DNA of 29,037 nucleotides from JBMNKL01 sp050261495 (GCA_050261495.1 JBLNDI010000150.1:1-29037), one strand, 5' to 3'. Positions 15,999-23,111 are shown, numbered from the stretch's first letter. The notes: generated by a model not told the origin, from the sequence alone. A program made the numbers and translations.

Positions 15999-17141
15999 AT
16001 GAAAATTACTGATATAAAAACAAGATTTATAAATCAATTCATGTTTGTACAAGTATATACTGACGCCGGGCTGGTCGGACTTGGCGAATCTGGCGCATGG
16101 GCTTTTTTGGAAGCCTCGGCTTCCGCAGTTGAAACGTTTAAACGTTATCTAATAGGCCAGGATCCCCTGCGTATCGAACATCATTGGCAGTATATGTACC
16201 GCTGTTACCATTTCCGCGGTGCAGCGATTATGGGCGCGTTATCTGCTATTGACATAGCACTGTGGGACATTGCTGGGAAATATTATGGAGTACCTTGCTA
16301 TAAGCTGATGGGAGGACCGACTCGTGAAAAAGCCCGCGTATATTACCATGTATTTGGTAATACCCGCGAAAAGCTTATTGAAGGCTGTATTGATGCAAAA
16401 CTAAAGGGCTTTACCGCAGTAGGACACTTAACACCGTTCACGGATTCAAAGCGCGAGGAGAGATGGAAAAATCGCAGCTTTGCGGCTAAAATAGAAGACG
16501 CAATTGAAAGTGTATTCAAATACCGTGAAGCCGTTGGCAATGAAGTCGATCTGTGTATTGAGATCCACCGGCAATTCTCCGTGCCGGAAGCGATTACGCT
16601 GGGAAGAGGGATAGAGCCATGTCATCCAATGTTTTATGAAGACCCGGTTCGTCCCGATAATTTCGATGAGATGGCTAAAGTTGCAAGTGCAATTGGCATT
16701 CCTATTGCGACTGGTGAACGCATTCATACATTGCAGGAATTTGGGATGTTGCTTTCGCGTAATGCATGCTGTTATATCCGTCCTGATGTATGTATGTGTG
16801 GAGGGTTGACACATGCAAAGAAAATAGCTGCTATTGCTGAAGCATATGGGGTATTGGTTGTGCCTCACAATCCGTTAAGCCCGGTGAGTACCGCAGCTTG
16901 TATGCAGCTTGCAGCGAGCATACCAAATTTTGCTATCTTGGAATACCCTATTGGTGAAGACAAACCACCGAAGAGCAAGATTGTAAAATCTACATTACAG
17001 CTTGAAAATGGATTTCTGATCGTTCCGAACACGCCAGGCATAGGCATTGAACTGGAGGAAGATGCAGAAGAACGCTATCCGTATGTTCCGCGTGAGTATG
17101 TCACAAAATTACACGAAGACGGATCCGTAATGGACCAATAA
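15999..17141 (+). CDS. Enolase-superfamily enzyme, galactonate dehydratase-like subgroup
   Basis: This 380-residue protein aligns with D-galactonate dehydratase DgoD at a constant offset of five (from memory): H190 for H185, E214 for E209 ('YEDPVRPD'), E240 for E235 ('GERIHTL') and H290 for H285 ('VPHNPLSP'). At the first metal-ligand position, Asp in DgoD, it has Glu188 ('IEIHRQF'). It should be a Mg-dependent acid-sugar dehydratase or relative giving a 2-keto-3-deoxy acid. I choose ATG 15999 (GGAGAGG 7 bases upstream) over the ATG at 15975, which abuts the previous stop. It lacks the KxK of the first enolase, so the two act on different substrates or opposite stereochemistry. Substrate unknown. 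Confidence 0.88.
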   Translation: MKITDIKTRFINQFMFVQVYTDAGLVGLGESGAWAFLEASASAVETFKRYLIGQDPLRIEHHWQYMYRCYHFRGAAIMGALSAIDIALWDIAGKYYGVPCYKLMGGPTREKARVYYHVFGNTREKLIEGCIDAKLKGFTAVGHLTPFTDSKREERWKNRSFAAKIEDAIESVFKYREAVGNEVDLCIEIHRQFSVPEAITLGRGIEPCHPMFYEDPVRPDNFDEMAKVASAIGIPIATGERIHTLQEFGMLLSRNACCYIRPDVCMCGGLTHAKKIAAIAEAYGVLVVPHNPLSPVSTAACMQLAASIPNFAILEYPIGEDKPPKSKIVKSTLQLENGFLIVPNTPGIGIELEEDAEERYPYVPREYVTKLHEDGSVMDQ

Positions 17142-17156
17142 GAGAGGTGGTTACCG

Positions 17157-18680
17157 GTGAAATTGCCGAAAACATATAATGAAGCCAGGAGCAAAGTGCT
17201 TGGCGAAGAAGGTGAGAAATACCCCGGGCGCGCTTTAGTGGAAATGGAACTCGAGCCTAGATATGAGCGCACAAAGACGAAATTATTGAAACATATTCGA
17301 GCTATAAATGAAGCACATCTTATAATGCTGACGGAGCAGGGCATCATTACTGCCGGAGACGCCAAAATCATTATGAAGGCTTTGTTACAGATCGACTATA
17401 ATGTTTACCGGAGCAGTTGCTACAACGGAAGATTTGAAGATCTATATTTCCGATTAGAAGATGAAATCATCCGAAAGACTGACGGCATAGGAGGTAATCT
17501 TCATCTGGCACGCAGCCGTAATGACATGTGTCTTACATGGTCCAGAATGGTAGTACGGGAAGACTTACTCTCTATTATTAAACATTTAATCGAACTTCAT
17601 AACACGGTTGCTTTATTTGCGAAGGAACATCAAGATACATTATATGTTATCCATACGCATACCCAGCATGCCCAGCCAGGTTTATTGGGACACTATTTTC
17701 TCGGAGTTGCGGATATGCTGGACCGTAATATTGATAGACTCAAACATGCATATGAAACGGTCAACAGATCCCCGATGGGAGCTGCTGCAATCACAACCAC
17801 GGGTTTTCCAATTTCCAGACAGAGAGTATCTGAATTGGCAGGTTTTGAGGATGTGATCGAAAACTCATACGATGCTATTGGAAATTGTGATTACTTTACA
17901 GAGACTGCCGGTGCAATTTCACTCTGTGCACTTGATTTGGGCAGAATTATTACCGATATGTTGCTGTGGGTCACAGAGGAATTGAAGATGTTTCGCGTGG
18001 CGGATGGATATATTTCAACAAGTTCAATCATGCCGCAAAAACGAAACCCTATCGCGCTTGAACATTTACGTGCGTCGCTTTCAGTCGTGAAAGGTCTTGC
18101 TAGTACGGTTCAATCGGTTTTTTTCAAAACTCCCTATGGCGATATTTCGGACTATGAAGACATTGAAGACATAATGTCCAATGCTATGGAGTTGCTCAAA
18201 AAGAACCTTGTATTGTTTAATGCTGTTATCGCTACGATGGACGTCGACAAAGAGCTGCTGGCAGAGCGGGCATATGAAAGCTTTTCCGTTGCAACTGAAA
18301 TTGCGGATCAAATGTACCGTTCATATAGTATTCCATTCCGTCAGGCACATCATTTTGTTGCTTATCTTGTTAAGAAAGCTGGTGATTTGAACTACAACCT
18401 GAAAAAGATTACTCATGAATTTTTTGCACAAGCTTACCAGGAATTTTTTGGCGAGCCATTTACGCATGATTTCTTGCCGATTCTTAAAAGTATTGACCCT
18501 TGGCATTTTGTAAGAATCCGGAATGTATACGGGGGCACAGGACCTGAAGCAATGAAACAAATGCTTTCAACAGCGGAACAAAAAGTTGCCCGCAATGTTA
18601 AATGGTATAAATCAAAGATTGAAGCTCTGCAGGTAGCGCAGAGAAAGCGCGAGAATGAGATTAAAAAGATTATAAGGTGA
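17157..18680 (+). CDS. Argininosuccinate lyase-fold enzyme, divergent (unknown C-N or C-O lyase)
   Basis: This 507-residue member of the fumarase/aspartase superfamily is closest to ArgH but longer than ArgH (about 460). It has 'HLARSRND' (residues 116-123; HTARSRND in ArgH), 'THTQHAQP' (THLQRAQP in ArgH, with the catalytic His168), 'SPMGAAAITTTGFPI' and the signature 'SSIMPQKRNP' (289-298) with the catalytic Ser. The ArgH 'SDRDF' motif is replaced by 'GNCDYF', so the substrate is probably not argininosuccinate. GTG start with AGAGGTGG upstream, 15 bases after the enolase gene; last gene of the operon. Related enzymes cleave substituted succinates such as EDDS. No arginine biosynthesis gene is nearby, which argues for a catabolic role. 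Confidence 0.82.
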   Translation: MKLPKTYNEARSKVLGEEGEKYPGRALVEMELEPRYERTKTKLLKHIRAINEAHLIMLTEQGIITAGDAKIIMKALLQIDYNVYRSSCYNGRFEDLYFRLEDEIIRKTDGIGGNLHLARSRNDMCLTWSRMVVREDLLSIIKHLIELHNTVALFAKEHQDTLYVIHTHTQHAQPGLLGHYFLGVADMLDRNIDRLKHAYETVNRSPMGAAAITTTGFPISRQRVSELAGFEDVIENSYDAIGNCDYFTETAGAISLCALDLGRIITDMLLWVTEELKMFRVADGYISTSSIMPQKRNPIALEHLRASLSVVKGLASTVQSVFFKTPYGDISDYEDIEDIMSNAMELLKKNLVLFNAVIATMDVDKELLAERAYESFSVATEIADQMYRSYSIPFRQAHHFVAYLVKKAGDLNYNLKKITHEFFAQAYQEFFGEPFTHDFLPILKSIDPWHFVRIRNVYGGTGPEAMKQMLSTAEQKVARNVKWYKSKIEALQVAQRKRENEIKKIIR

Positions 18681-18707
18681 TGCAATTTCTAGTCTATTTT
18701 TCTTTTA

Positions 18708-19043
18708 TTGACATTTGATGAAGCAATGCGCTCGGACTTGTTTGTCAGGATAGAATCGGAGCGGGCACTGGCCGAAAAGTACGGCATAAGCAAAATAAGC
18801 ATGCCGGCGGCAATAAAAAACCTCATCAATGAAGGGCTGCTGATCCAGTTGCAGGTAAAGGGCACTTACATAACGCTAAGGGTTGGGACCGATACCCTGC
18901 ATGTTGCTCTTTCTCCGGATATTAAAGGCAATGACCCTTTCTACAACAACCTGCTTGCGGAAATAACAAACATAGCCGAAAGAAAATCCATTAGGCAGGT
19001 GCTCGGCGCCAATGATGAGAGAAGACGAAAAGAAAGCATGTAA
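18708..19043 (+). pseudogene. Truncated GntR-type regulator remnant
   Basis: The 111-codon frame starts inside a GntR winged helix: 'IESERALAEKYGISKISM', then 'AIKNLINEGLLIQLQVKGTYI', matches the conserved helix-turn-helix and wing, but the first helix and a proper start are missing and several consensus positions are altered (for example 'SKISMPAA' where 'SRMTVRQA' is usual). After it comes a short stretch, 'DPFYNNLLAEITNIAERKSI', that looks like the start of a LacI-type ligand-binding domain, and the frame then ends. No ribosome site precedes the TTG. A full GntR/LacI regulator is about 350 residues, so this is most likely a decayed gene at the right edge of the catabolic island. Confidence 0.7.
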
Positions 19044-19050
19044 AGTTCTG

Positions 19051-19093
19051 AAAGAAAGGAAAAGGCTCTCAAACCGTATACCGTTTTGAGAGC
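19051..19093 (-). terminator. Terminator of the tRNA-Leu gene
   Basis: On the - strand, GCTCTCAAA (19093-19085) pairs perfectly with TTTGAGAGC (19073-19065), followed by a T-rich tract (complement of 19064-19051). It lies 13 bases beyond the tRNA 3' end. Confidence 0.8.
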
Positions 19094-19105
19094 TATAATA
19101 GCCTT

Positions 19106-19191
19106 TGGTGCCGAAGGCCGGACTTGAACCGGCATGGGAAGTACCCAACGGTTTTTGAGACCGCCGCGTCTGCCAATTCCGCCACTTCGGC
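19106..19191 (-). tRNA. tRNA-Leu (anticodon CAA), CCA encoded
   Basis: The - strand reads as an 86-base class II tRNA. The acceptor stem GCCGAAG (19191-19185) pairs with CTTCGGC, followed by discriminator A and an encoded CCA (19108-19106). The anticodon loop is CTCAAAA, giving CAA, closed by a GCGGT/ACCGT stem with one G-U pair. A long variable arm (as in Leu) and a T arm 'CCGGTTCAAGTCCGG' are present. It reads UUG codons. It has its own consensus promoter and terminator, so it is a free-standing unit. Confidence 0.96.
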
Positions 19192-19237
19192 AAAAACCTT
19201 TTCCATCATTGCGGCATTCAACCGACGCGCAAAATGA

Positions 19238-19266
19238 ATTATACAATAGCGAAAGTTCCTTGTCAA
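19238..19266 (-). promoter_or_regulatory. Consensus sigma-A promoter of tRNA-Leu
   Basis: On the - strand TTGACA (19266-19261) and TATAAT (19243-19238) are both perfect consensus hexamers with a 17-base spacer, 46 bases upstream of the mature tRNA 5' end. Confidence 0.92.
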
Positions 19267-19295
19267 GAACAGTTTGGCGTCGAAACTCTTCAGTT

Positions 19296-19325
19296 TTGTT
19301 TATGTCCGGTTTTCAAGGGTATATT
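19296..19325 (+). promoter_or_regulatory. Possible sigma-A promoter for the bacteriohemerythrin gene
   Basis: TTGTTT (19296-19301) and TATATT (19320-19325), spacer 18 bases, about 75 bases upstream of the GTG start. No better match is seen in the gap, and no sigma-28 site is visible. Confidence 0.4.
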
Positions 19326-19400
19326 TATGTAAAGCAACTGTCATATGACTTTTAGCATGACCGGCATGAAAGAAAAAAGAAATTACCGGGAGGTATAACA

Positions 19401-19817
19401 GTGTATTTTGAGTGGAAAGACGAATATAACATGGGAATAAAAGGGATTGACAATCAACACAGGCATTTGTTCGAAATCGGTGCAAGAATATATGACCTGG
19501 CGAAAGCAAATGACGCCTACGACCGTTATGACGAGATTGTGGCAGTCCTAAACGAGCTTAAAGATTATACCGTGTATCATTTCGGGCATGAGGAGAACCT
19601 TATGGAGAAGTACGGATACGAAAATTTCGAAAATCATAGATTCCAGCATTATTTTGTAATTAAGAAGATCAAGAAGTTTAAAGAGGAAAACATTGACGAA
19701 AAGCAAAGTGAAATCATACTGAAGCTTGTTGCCTTTATTTCGGACTGGATTACCAACCATATACTGAAAGAGGACATGAAATACAAGGATTTCTTCAAAA
19801 GCAAAGGTATCCGGTAA
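19401..19817 (+). CDS. Bacteriohemerythrin (non-heme di-iron O2-binding protein)
   Basis: This 138-residue cytoplasmic four-helix protein has all seven hemerythrin iron ligands: H20 ('DNQH'), H60 and E64 ('HFGHE'), H79 and H83 ('HRFQH'), H120 and D125 ('HILKED'). Such proteins bind O2 at a di-iron site and in anaerobes are thought to buffer or sense oxygen. The N-terminal 'FEWKDEYNMGIKGID' is the usual family start. GTG start with GGGAGGT at 19388-19394. It appears monocistronic, with a terminator 44 bases downstream. Single-domain form, no receptor or GGDEF fusion. Confidence 0.95.
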   Translation: MYFEWKDEYNMGIKGIDNQHRHLFEIGARIYDLAKANDAYDRYDEIVAVLNELKDYTVYHFGHEENLMEKYGYENFENHRFQHYFVIKKIKKFKEENIDEKQSEIILKLVAFISDWITNHILKEDMKYKDFFKSKGIR

Positions 19818-19860
19818 TTATACTGTTTACGTGTTCTACAGCTGTCCATAATGTATTTGG

Positions 19861-19883
19861 AGGCCTTATGCAAGGCCTTTTTT
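19861..19883 (+). terminator. Rho-independent terminator of the bacteriohemerythrin gene
   Basis: AGGCCTT (19861-19867) pairs with AAGGCCT (19872-19878), loop ATGC, followed by a T tract through 19883. Confidence 0.88.
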
Positions 19884-19958
19884 ATTATTGTTCTGAAATT
19901 GTCATGTACAAGTCAAATGCTATATTTAATTGATATGGAACAATATGTAATCTTTTGC

Positions 19959-19989
19959 GTCTATATTAATTACGGAAAAATGTATAGAC
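19959..19989. promoter_or_regulatory. Inverted repeat upstream of the lipoprotein gene
   Basis: GTCTATA (19959-19965) and TATAGAC (19983-19989) form a perfect 7-base inverted repeat with 17 bases between, in the 227-base gap between the hemerythrin gene and the lipoprotein gene. It could be an operator or a weak stem. TTGCGT at 19955-19960 overlaps its left arm, but no well-placed -10 box was found. Confidence 0.3.
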
Positions 19990-20044
19990 AAATGCTGCGT
20001 TTTAATGCGTAAATAAAGTTTGGGCAATATGGGAGATGTAATGT

Positions 20045-20983
20045 ATGAAGGTAGAACCTGTAAAAACTTACATGACGCCGGGATATCCTGAAAAAAGCTT
20101 TGTATTGAGAAATCCCGCCATATTGAAATCGCTGCCGCAAAGGTGGAAAAACAATGTAAAAATCGGGTTTGCCTTATCCTCGACGATTATGATGCTCCTT
20201 TCGGCATGCGGAAGCAAAATGGACGGCGGAGGCGAAACACATACAGGGAATACTGAGATTGCGGTAGGAACAAATGAAAGCGGTCCGGACATGAAAAAAG
20301 ATAATTCATTGGGGCGTAAAACCGGACTGGCCATAGTCGCGCCGATATTCAGTCATGGCGACGGAAGAGGGAGTTTCGGCTGCGTATCCGTGGCGCCGCC
20401 GGTATTCTTATCCGAGGCAGAAGCCTTCGAAGTTATCAGTGAAGAAGCAAAGCTTGAAGGTATAGAATTCATTGATGAGCCCGTTGAACTGGATGGAGTA
20501 AGAATACCGGTAACCGACCTGTACCCGCATCCGGAAGACGAAAAGCCCGAAATGAGTATGCAAAAGGGTACACTAGCCCTGGACGGATACGATAAAGAAA
20601 GGAAAATTGCCTTTGAATTCGTATCACGGGATGATGTGGTGGAATGGCAGCAGAAAAATCCCGGAATGATGGCTTCTGTTGAAACTTACGATGCACTGGG
20701 CGCTGCGGAGAAATTGAGGGAAGGCCTTGAAAACAAGACGGGAGGCAATACCTTGGCGCTCTTCTATGATCCCATGGGTTTTGACAGGGAAATTCATGAC
20801 AAGTACATGGAAGAGTATAGAAAGCTGGCGGATCAAAAAGGTTTGTCCTACGATGAAAAGAATATAAAACGGTCCGAAATAGAGAAAAGATATGAGCTTG
20901 AGATAAAGGAAAAAAGAAGCATGATGCTCAGGGAACAGGTTAAGGATTTCCTTGGATGGCTTAAAGCGCAAGGTATTATATAA
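20045..20983 (+). CDS. Uncharacterised lipoprotein paired with a radical SAM enzyme
   Basis: I do not recognise a named family for this 312-residue protein. Unusually, a 39-residue polar segment with 'TPGYPEK' and 'LPQRWKNN' precedes the only hydrophobic stretch (about 40-54), which ends in the lipobox-like 'LLSAC' (Cys55). A Gly/Thr/Ser-rich linker follows. A Gly-rich block 'HGDGRGSFGC' with the only other Cys (C113) leads into 'APPVFLSEAEAFEVI', then an acidic domain and a charged helical C-terminal part (about 265-312). The start at 20045 has GGGAG 9 bases upstream. The radical SAM gene begins 22 bases after the stop, so the two are very likely co-transcribed. This protein may be its substrate or partner (inference). 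Confidence 0.7.
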   Translation: MKVEPVKTYMTPGYPEKSFVLRNPAILKSLPQRWKNNVKIGFALSSTIMMLLSACGSKMDGGGETHTGNTEIAVGTNESGPDMKKDNSLGRKTGLAIVAPIFSHGDGRGSFGCVSVAPPVFLSEAEAFEVISEEAKLEGIEFIDEPVELDGVRIPVTDLYPHPEDEKPEMSMQKGTLALDGYDKERKIAFEFVSRDDVVEWQQKNPGMMASVETYDALGAAEKLREGLENKTGGNTLALFYDPMGFDREIHDKYMEEYRKLADQKGLSYDEKNIKRSEIEKRYELEIKEKRSMMLREQVKDFLGWLKAQGII

Positions 20984-21005
20984 TGGACGCGCAAAGGAGG
21001 CAAAA

Positions 21006-22136
21006 ATGCATTATACGCTGCATCTTACCAATAATTGCAACATGGCGTGCGACTACTGCTATGTCAACAACAGCGAAATATGCACGATAAGTTTTGATAC
21101 GGCAAAAAAAGCGGTAGATTTGATATGTATGAAAAATGAAGAAAACGCCGGTTCTTCAGGGATTATTTTCTTCGGCGGAGAACCGCTTATCGAGAAGGAC
21201 CTTATACATGACACCGTAGACTATTGCCGCAGGAAGGGAAAAGAGACAGGACGGCTTTTTCATTTTAAAATAACCACAAACGGTTTGCTGCTTGACGAGC
21301 AATTCATGAAATACGCCAATGATAACGGCATACTGGTAGCCCTTAGCCATGACGGCATAAGGGAGGCGCATAATATGCACAGAAAAGATAAAAGCGGGGA
21401 GGGGACATTTGATTCACTGTCCGCGAAAATTGACATGGTTCTTTCATACCAGCCGTATGCTCCCGTACTCATGGTTGTCAATCCCGATACCGTTGAGTTT
21501 TACGCGGAATCGGTAATGTACCTGTATGAAAAGGGTTTTAAATATATCATTTGTTCTTTGAACTATGCCGGCAAATGGAACGAAGAAACGCTAGGAATAC
21601 TTGAAAAGCAGTATCAGGAGCTTGCGGAGTTTTATTATGAAAAGACGCTTCTTGAGGACAAATTCTATTTAAGTCCTTTTGAAGTAAAGATCAGTTCGCA
21701 TATAAACAGGGAGAGCTACTGCAGGGAACGGTGCGAATTGGGTAAAAAGCAGGTTTCTGTCGGACCTGACGGCAAATTGTATCCATGCGTCCAGTTTGTA
21801 GGGGATGAGAATTATTCAATAGGAAATGTCGACGATGGACTGGATGAAAACCGGAGAAACATGATTTACAGGATGAATGAAAAAGAGAAGGCCGAATGCG
21901 CGGATTGCGCGGTAAAAGACCGCTGCAACCATCACTGCGGCTGCCTGAACAAGCAGGCTACGGGATATATTAACAGGGTTTCTCCCGTTCTGTGCGCCCA
22001 TGAAAGGATATTGCTGCCTATTGCGGATTCGCTGGCCGAAAGGCTGTTTAAAAAGAGGAGCGCATTGTTTATTCAGAAGCATTATAACGACATGTATCCG
22101 CTTGTTTCGCTTATTGAAGACAAATTGAAATTATAA
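21006..22136 (+). CDS. Radical SAM protein with SPASM-type C-terminal iron-sulfur domain
   Basis: This 376-residue enzyme has the radical SAM cluster motif CxxxCxxC at C11, C15 and C18, the SAM-binding 'FFGGEPL' region, and a C-terminal SPASM-like domain: Cys in 'YCRERCELG', then 'VGPDGKLYPCVQF', 'SIGNV', and the cluster 'CADCAVKDRCNHHCGC' plus a late 'LCAHER'. This architecture is used by anaerobic sulfatase maturases and RiPP/protein-modifying enzymes that form thioether or C-C bonds on Cys, Ser or other side chains. ATG 21006 follows a perfect AAAGGAGG (20993-21000); the in-frame frame upstream overlaps the lipoprotein gene. No sulfatase, RiPP precursor or exporter is visible in the window; the adjacent lipoprotein is the only candidate target. 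Confidence 0.9.
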   Translation: MHYTLHLTNNCNMACDYCYVNNSEICTISFDTAKKAVDLICMKNEENAGSSGIIFFGGEPLIEKDLIHDTVDYCRRKGKETGRLFHFKITTNGLLLDEQFMKYANDNGILVALSHDGIREAHNMHRKDKSGEGTFDSLSAKIDMVLSYQPYAPVLMVVNPDTVEFYAESVMYLYEKGFKYIICSLNYAGKWNEETLGILEKQYQELAEFYYEKTLLEDKFYLSPFEVKISSHINRESYCRERCELGKKQVSVGPDGKLYPCVQFVGDENYSIGNVDDGLDENRRNMIYRMNEKEKAECADCAVKDRCNHHCGCLNKQATGYINRVSPVLCAHERILLPIADSLAERLFKKRSALFIQKHYNDMYPLVSLIEDKLKL

Positions 22137-22194
22137 AATAATGATATTTTTCAAAATATAATCATATATATCCCGTTTTATTTTAAGTATACTG

Positions 22195-22223
22195 TTGATT
22201 AGAAAAAAAGACTAAATTATAAT
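22195..22223 (+). promoter_or_regulatory. Sigma-A promoter of the folT riboswitch transcript
   Basis: TTGATT (22195-22200), 17 bases, then perfect TATAAT (22218-22223). Transcription would start near 22230, about 20 bases before the riboswitch. The gap from 22137 to this promoter holds only AT-rich sequence with a weak TATTTT/AAAATA hairpin near 22145-22158. Confidence 0.7.
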
Positions 22224-22250
22224 GTATTATAAAATTTAAATACTTCGAAA

Positions 22251-22353
22251 TGACAGAGTAGGTTATTGCGCGTTAAGTGCCAGTCGGACGGGAAGTTGCC
22301 GCTGGACGAAAAATCCGTAGGATTTGCGGTGCAATAGCCGCATTCCGCTGTCA
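22251..22353 (+). promoter_or_regulatory. Tetrahydrofolate (THF, folT-type) riboswitch
   Basis: The sequence has the conserved THF riboswitch blocks in order: outer stem TGACAG (22251-22256) pairing with CTGTCA (22348-22353); 'GAGTAGG' then 'GCGCGTTAAGTGCCAG' near 22256-22283; 'GGGAAGTTGCC' near 22290-22300; 'GGACGAA' near 22304-22310; and 'GCATTCCGCTG' near 22340-22350. It precedes an ECF folate transporter S subunit, the standard regulated gene. Binding of reduced folates should lower transporter expression. Confidence 0.92.
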
Positions 22354-22363
22354 CACAAGGGCG

Positions 22364-22454
22364 CTTCCTTCCTTCTGTGACGACGTGTCGTTGAGAAGGG
22401 GTCTCTGCATACCATGTGGTCTTGTGGCATGCAGGGTTACTGAGGGAAAGGAGG
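22364..22454 (+). promoter_or_regulatory. Probable expression platform of the THF riboswitch
   Basis: A pyrimidine run at 22364-22376 can pair with the folT ribosome site region GGAAAGGAGG (22445-22454), with one mismatch and one wobble in ten. Part of the run (CCTTCT, 22371-22376) can instead pair with AGAAGG (22394-22399) in a hairpin that also includes an ACGAC/GTCGT stem. A further stem, CTGCATACCA with TGGCATGCAG (22404-22433, one mismatch), lies between. No T-run is present, so control of translation rather than termination is suggested. Confidence 0.4.
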
Positions 22455-22463
22455 TGCTTGCAA

Positions 22464-22982
22464 ATGAAGAAAACCAGGATTCTTGTATACATGAGCTTGC
22501 TTGTTTCGCTATACGTTCTGTTGAACCATGTTATCCCGGTTATACAGGTGGAAACAATAAGAATAAGCTTTGGCTTTATGCCTCAGGCCTTTGCTTCGAT
22601 GCTGTTTGGCCCGATTATAGGCGGTATCGGTTCCGCGGTTGGAGATATACTGGGCATGATCATAGCTCCGAAAGGGCCGTATTTTCCCGGACTTACGTTC
22701 AGCGCGATGCTTACCGGCCTGATATACGGCTTGTTCCTATACAAAAAGCCTAAAAATATCTGGCGTATAATTATGGCTGTATTGTGCATAACGATATTTG
22801 TTGATATTGTGATGAACACGTACTGGCTGACGATTCTTTACGGGCGCGCCTTCCTGGCCATATTGCCGGGGCGGATTATCAAATGCCTGGTTATGATCCC
22901 GATCCAGACGGTAATAATTTCACTGATGTGGAATTATGTCGGCAGCCATATTGAAAGAGTGTATATAAAGACGGCGGTTTGA
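22464..22982 (+). CDS. folT: ECF transporter S component for folate (FolT)
   Basis: FolT is the folate-binding membrane subunit that works with a shared energising module (EcfA/A'/T) encoded elsewhere. The 172-residue protein has about five to six membrane segments and the family features: 'RISFGFMPQAFASMLFGPI' and 'GDILGMI', matching the FolT/ThiT-type pattern of a short Arg-containing loop followed by a Gly-rich loop. ATG 22464 has a strong AAAGGAGG; longer frames upstream lie within the riboswitch leader. Control by a THF riboswitch just upstream gives independent support for folate as the substrate. Confidence 0.93.
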   Translation: MKKTRILVYMSLLVSLYVLLNHVIPVIQVETIRISFGFMPQAFASMLFGPIIGGIGSAVGDILGMIIAPKGPYFPGLTFSAMLTGLIYGLFLYKKPKNIWRIIMAVLCITIFVDIVMNTYWLTILYGRAFLAILPGRIIKCLVMIPIQTVIISLMWNYVGSHIERVYIKTAV

Positions 22983-23003
22983 TGAATTATTTTAAAAAAG
23001 TAA

Positions 23004-23032
23004 TTGCAATAATATAATTTGAGTTTTATAAT
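23004..23032 (+). promoter_or_regulatory. Sigma-A promoter of the glycerol operon
   Basis: TTGCAA (23004-23009), 17 bases, then TATAAT (23027-23032). Transcription would start near 23039, giving a leader of about 155 bases that contains a terminator-like hairpin before the first gene. Confidence 0.6.
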
Positions 23033-23111
23033 AATTTTGTAATAGTTATATAAAGCTTGGTATTTTTATTGCAAATAGCTTTAACGTATATAAGTGATGT
23101 GCGGAGATTTG

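Noticed and set aside
19106..19191. tRNA-Leu as an attachment site for an integrative element carrying the island
   Set aside because: No integrase gene and no repeat of the tRNA 3' end was found near the left island boundary around 10036.
22137..22170. AT-rich hairpin after the radical SAM gene as a terminator
   Set aside because: The stem is only A-T pairs and is not followed by a T tract.
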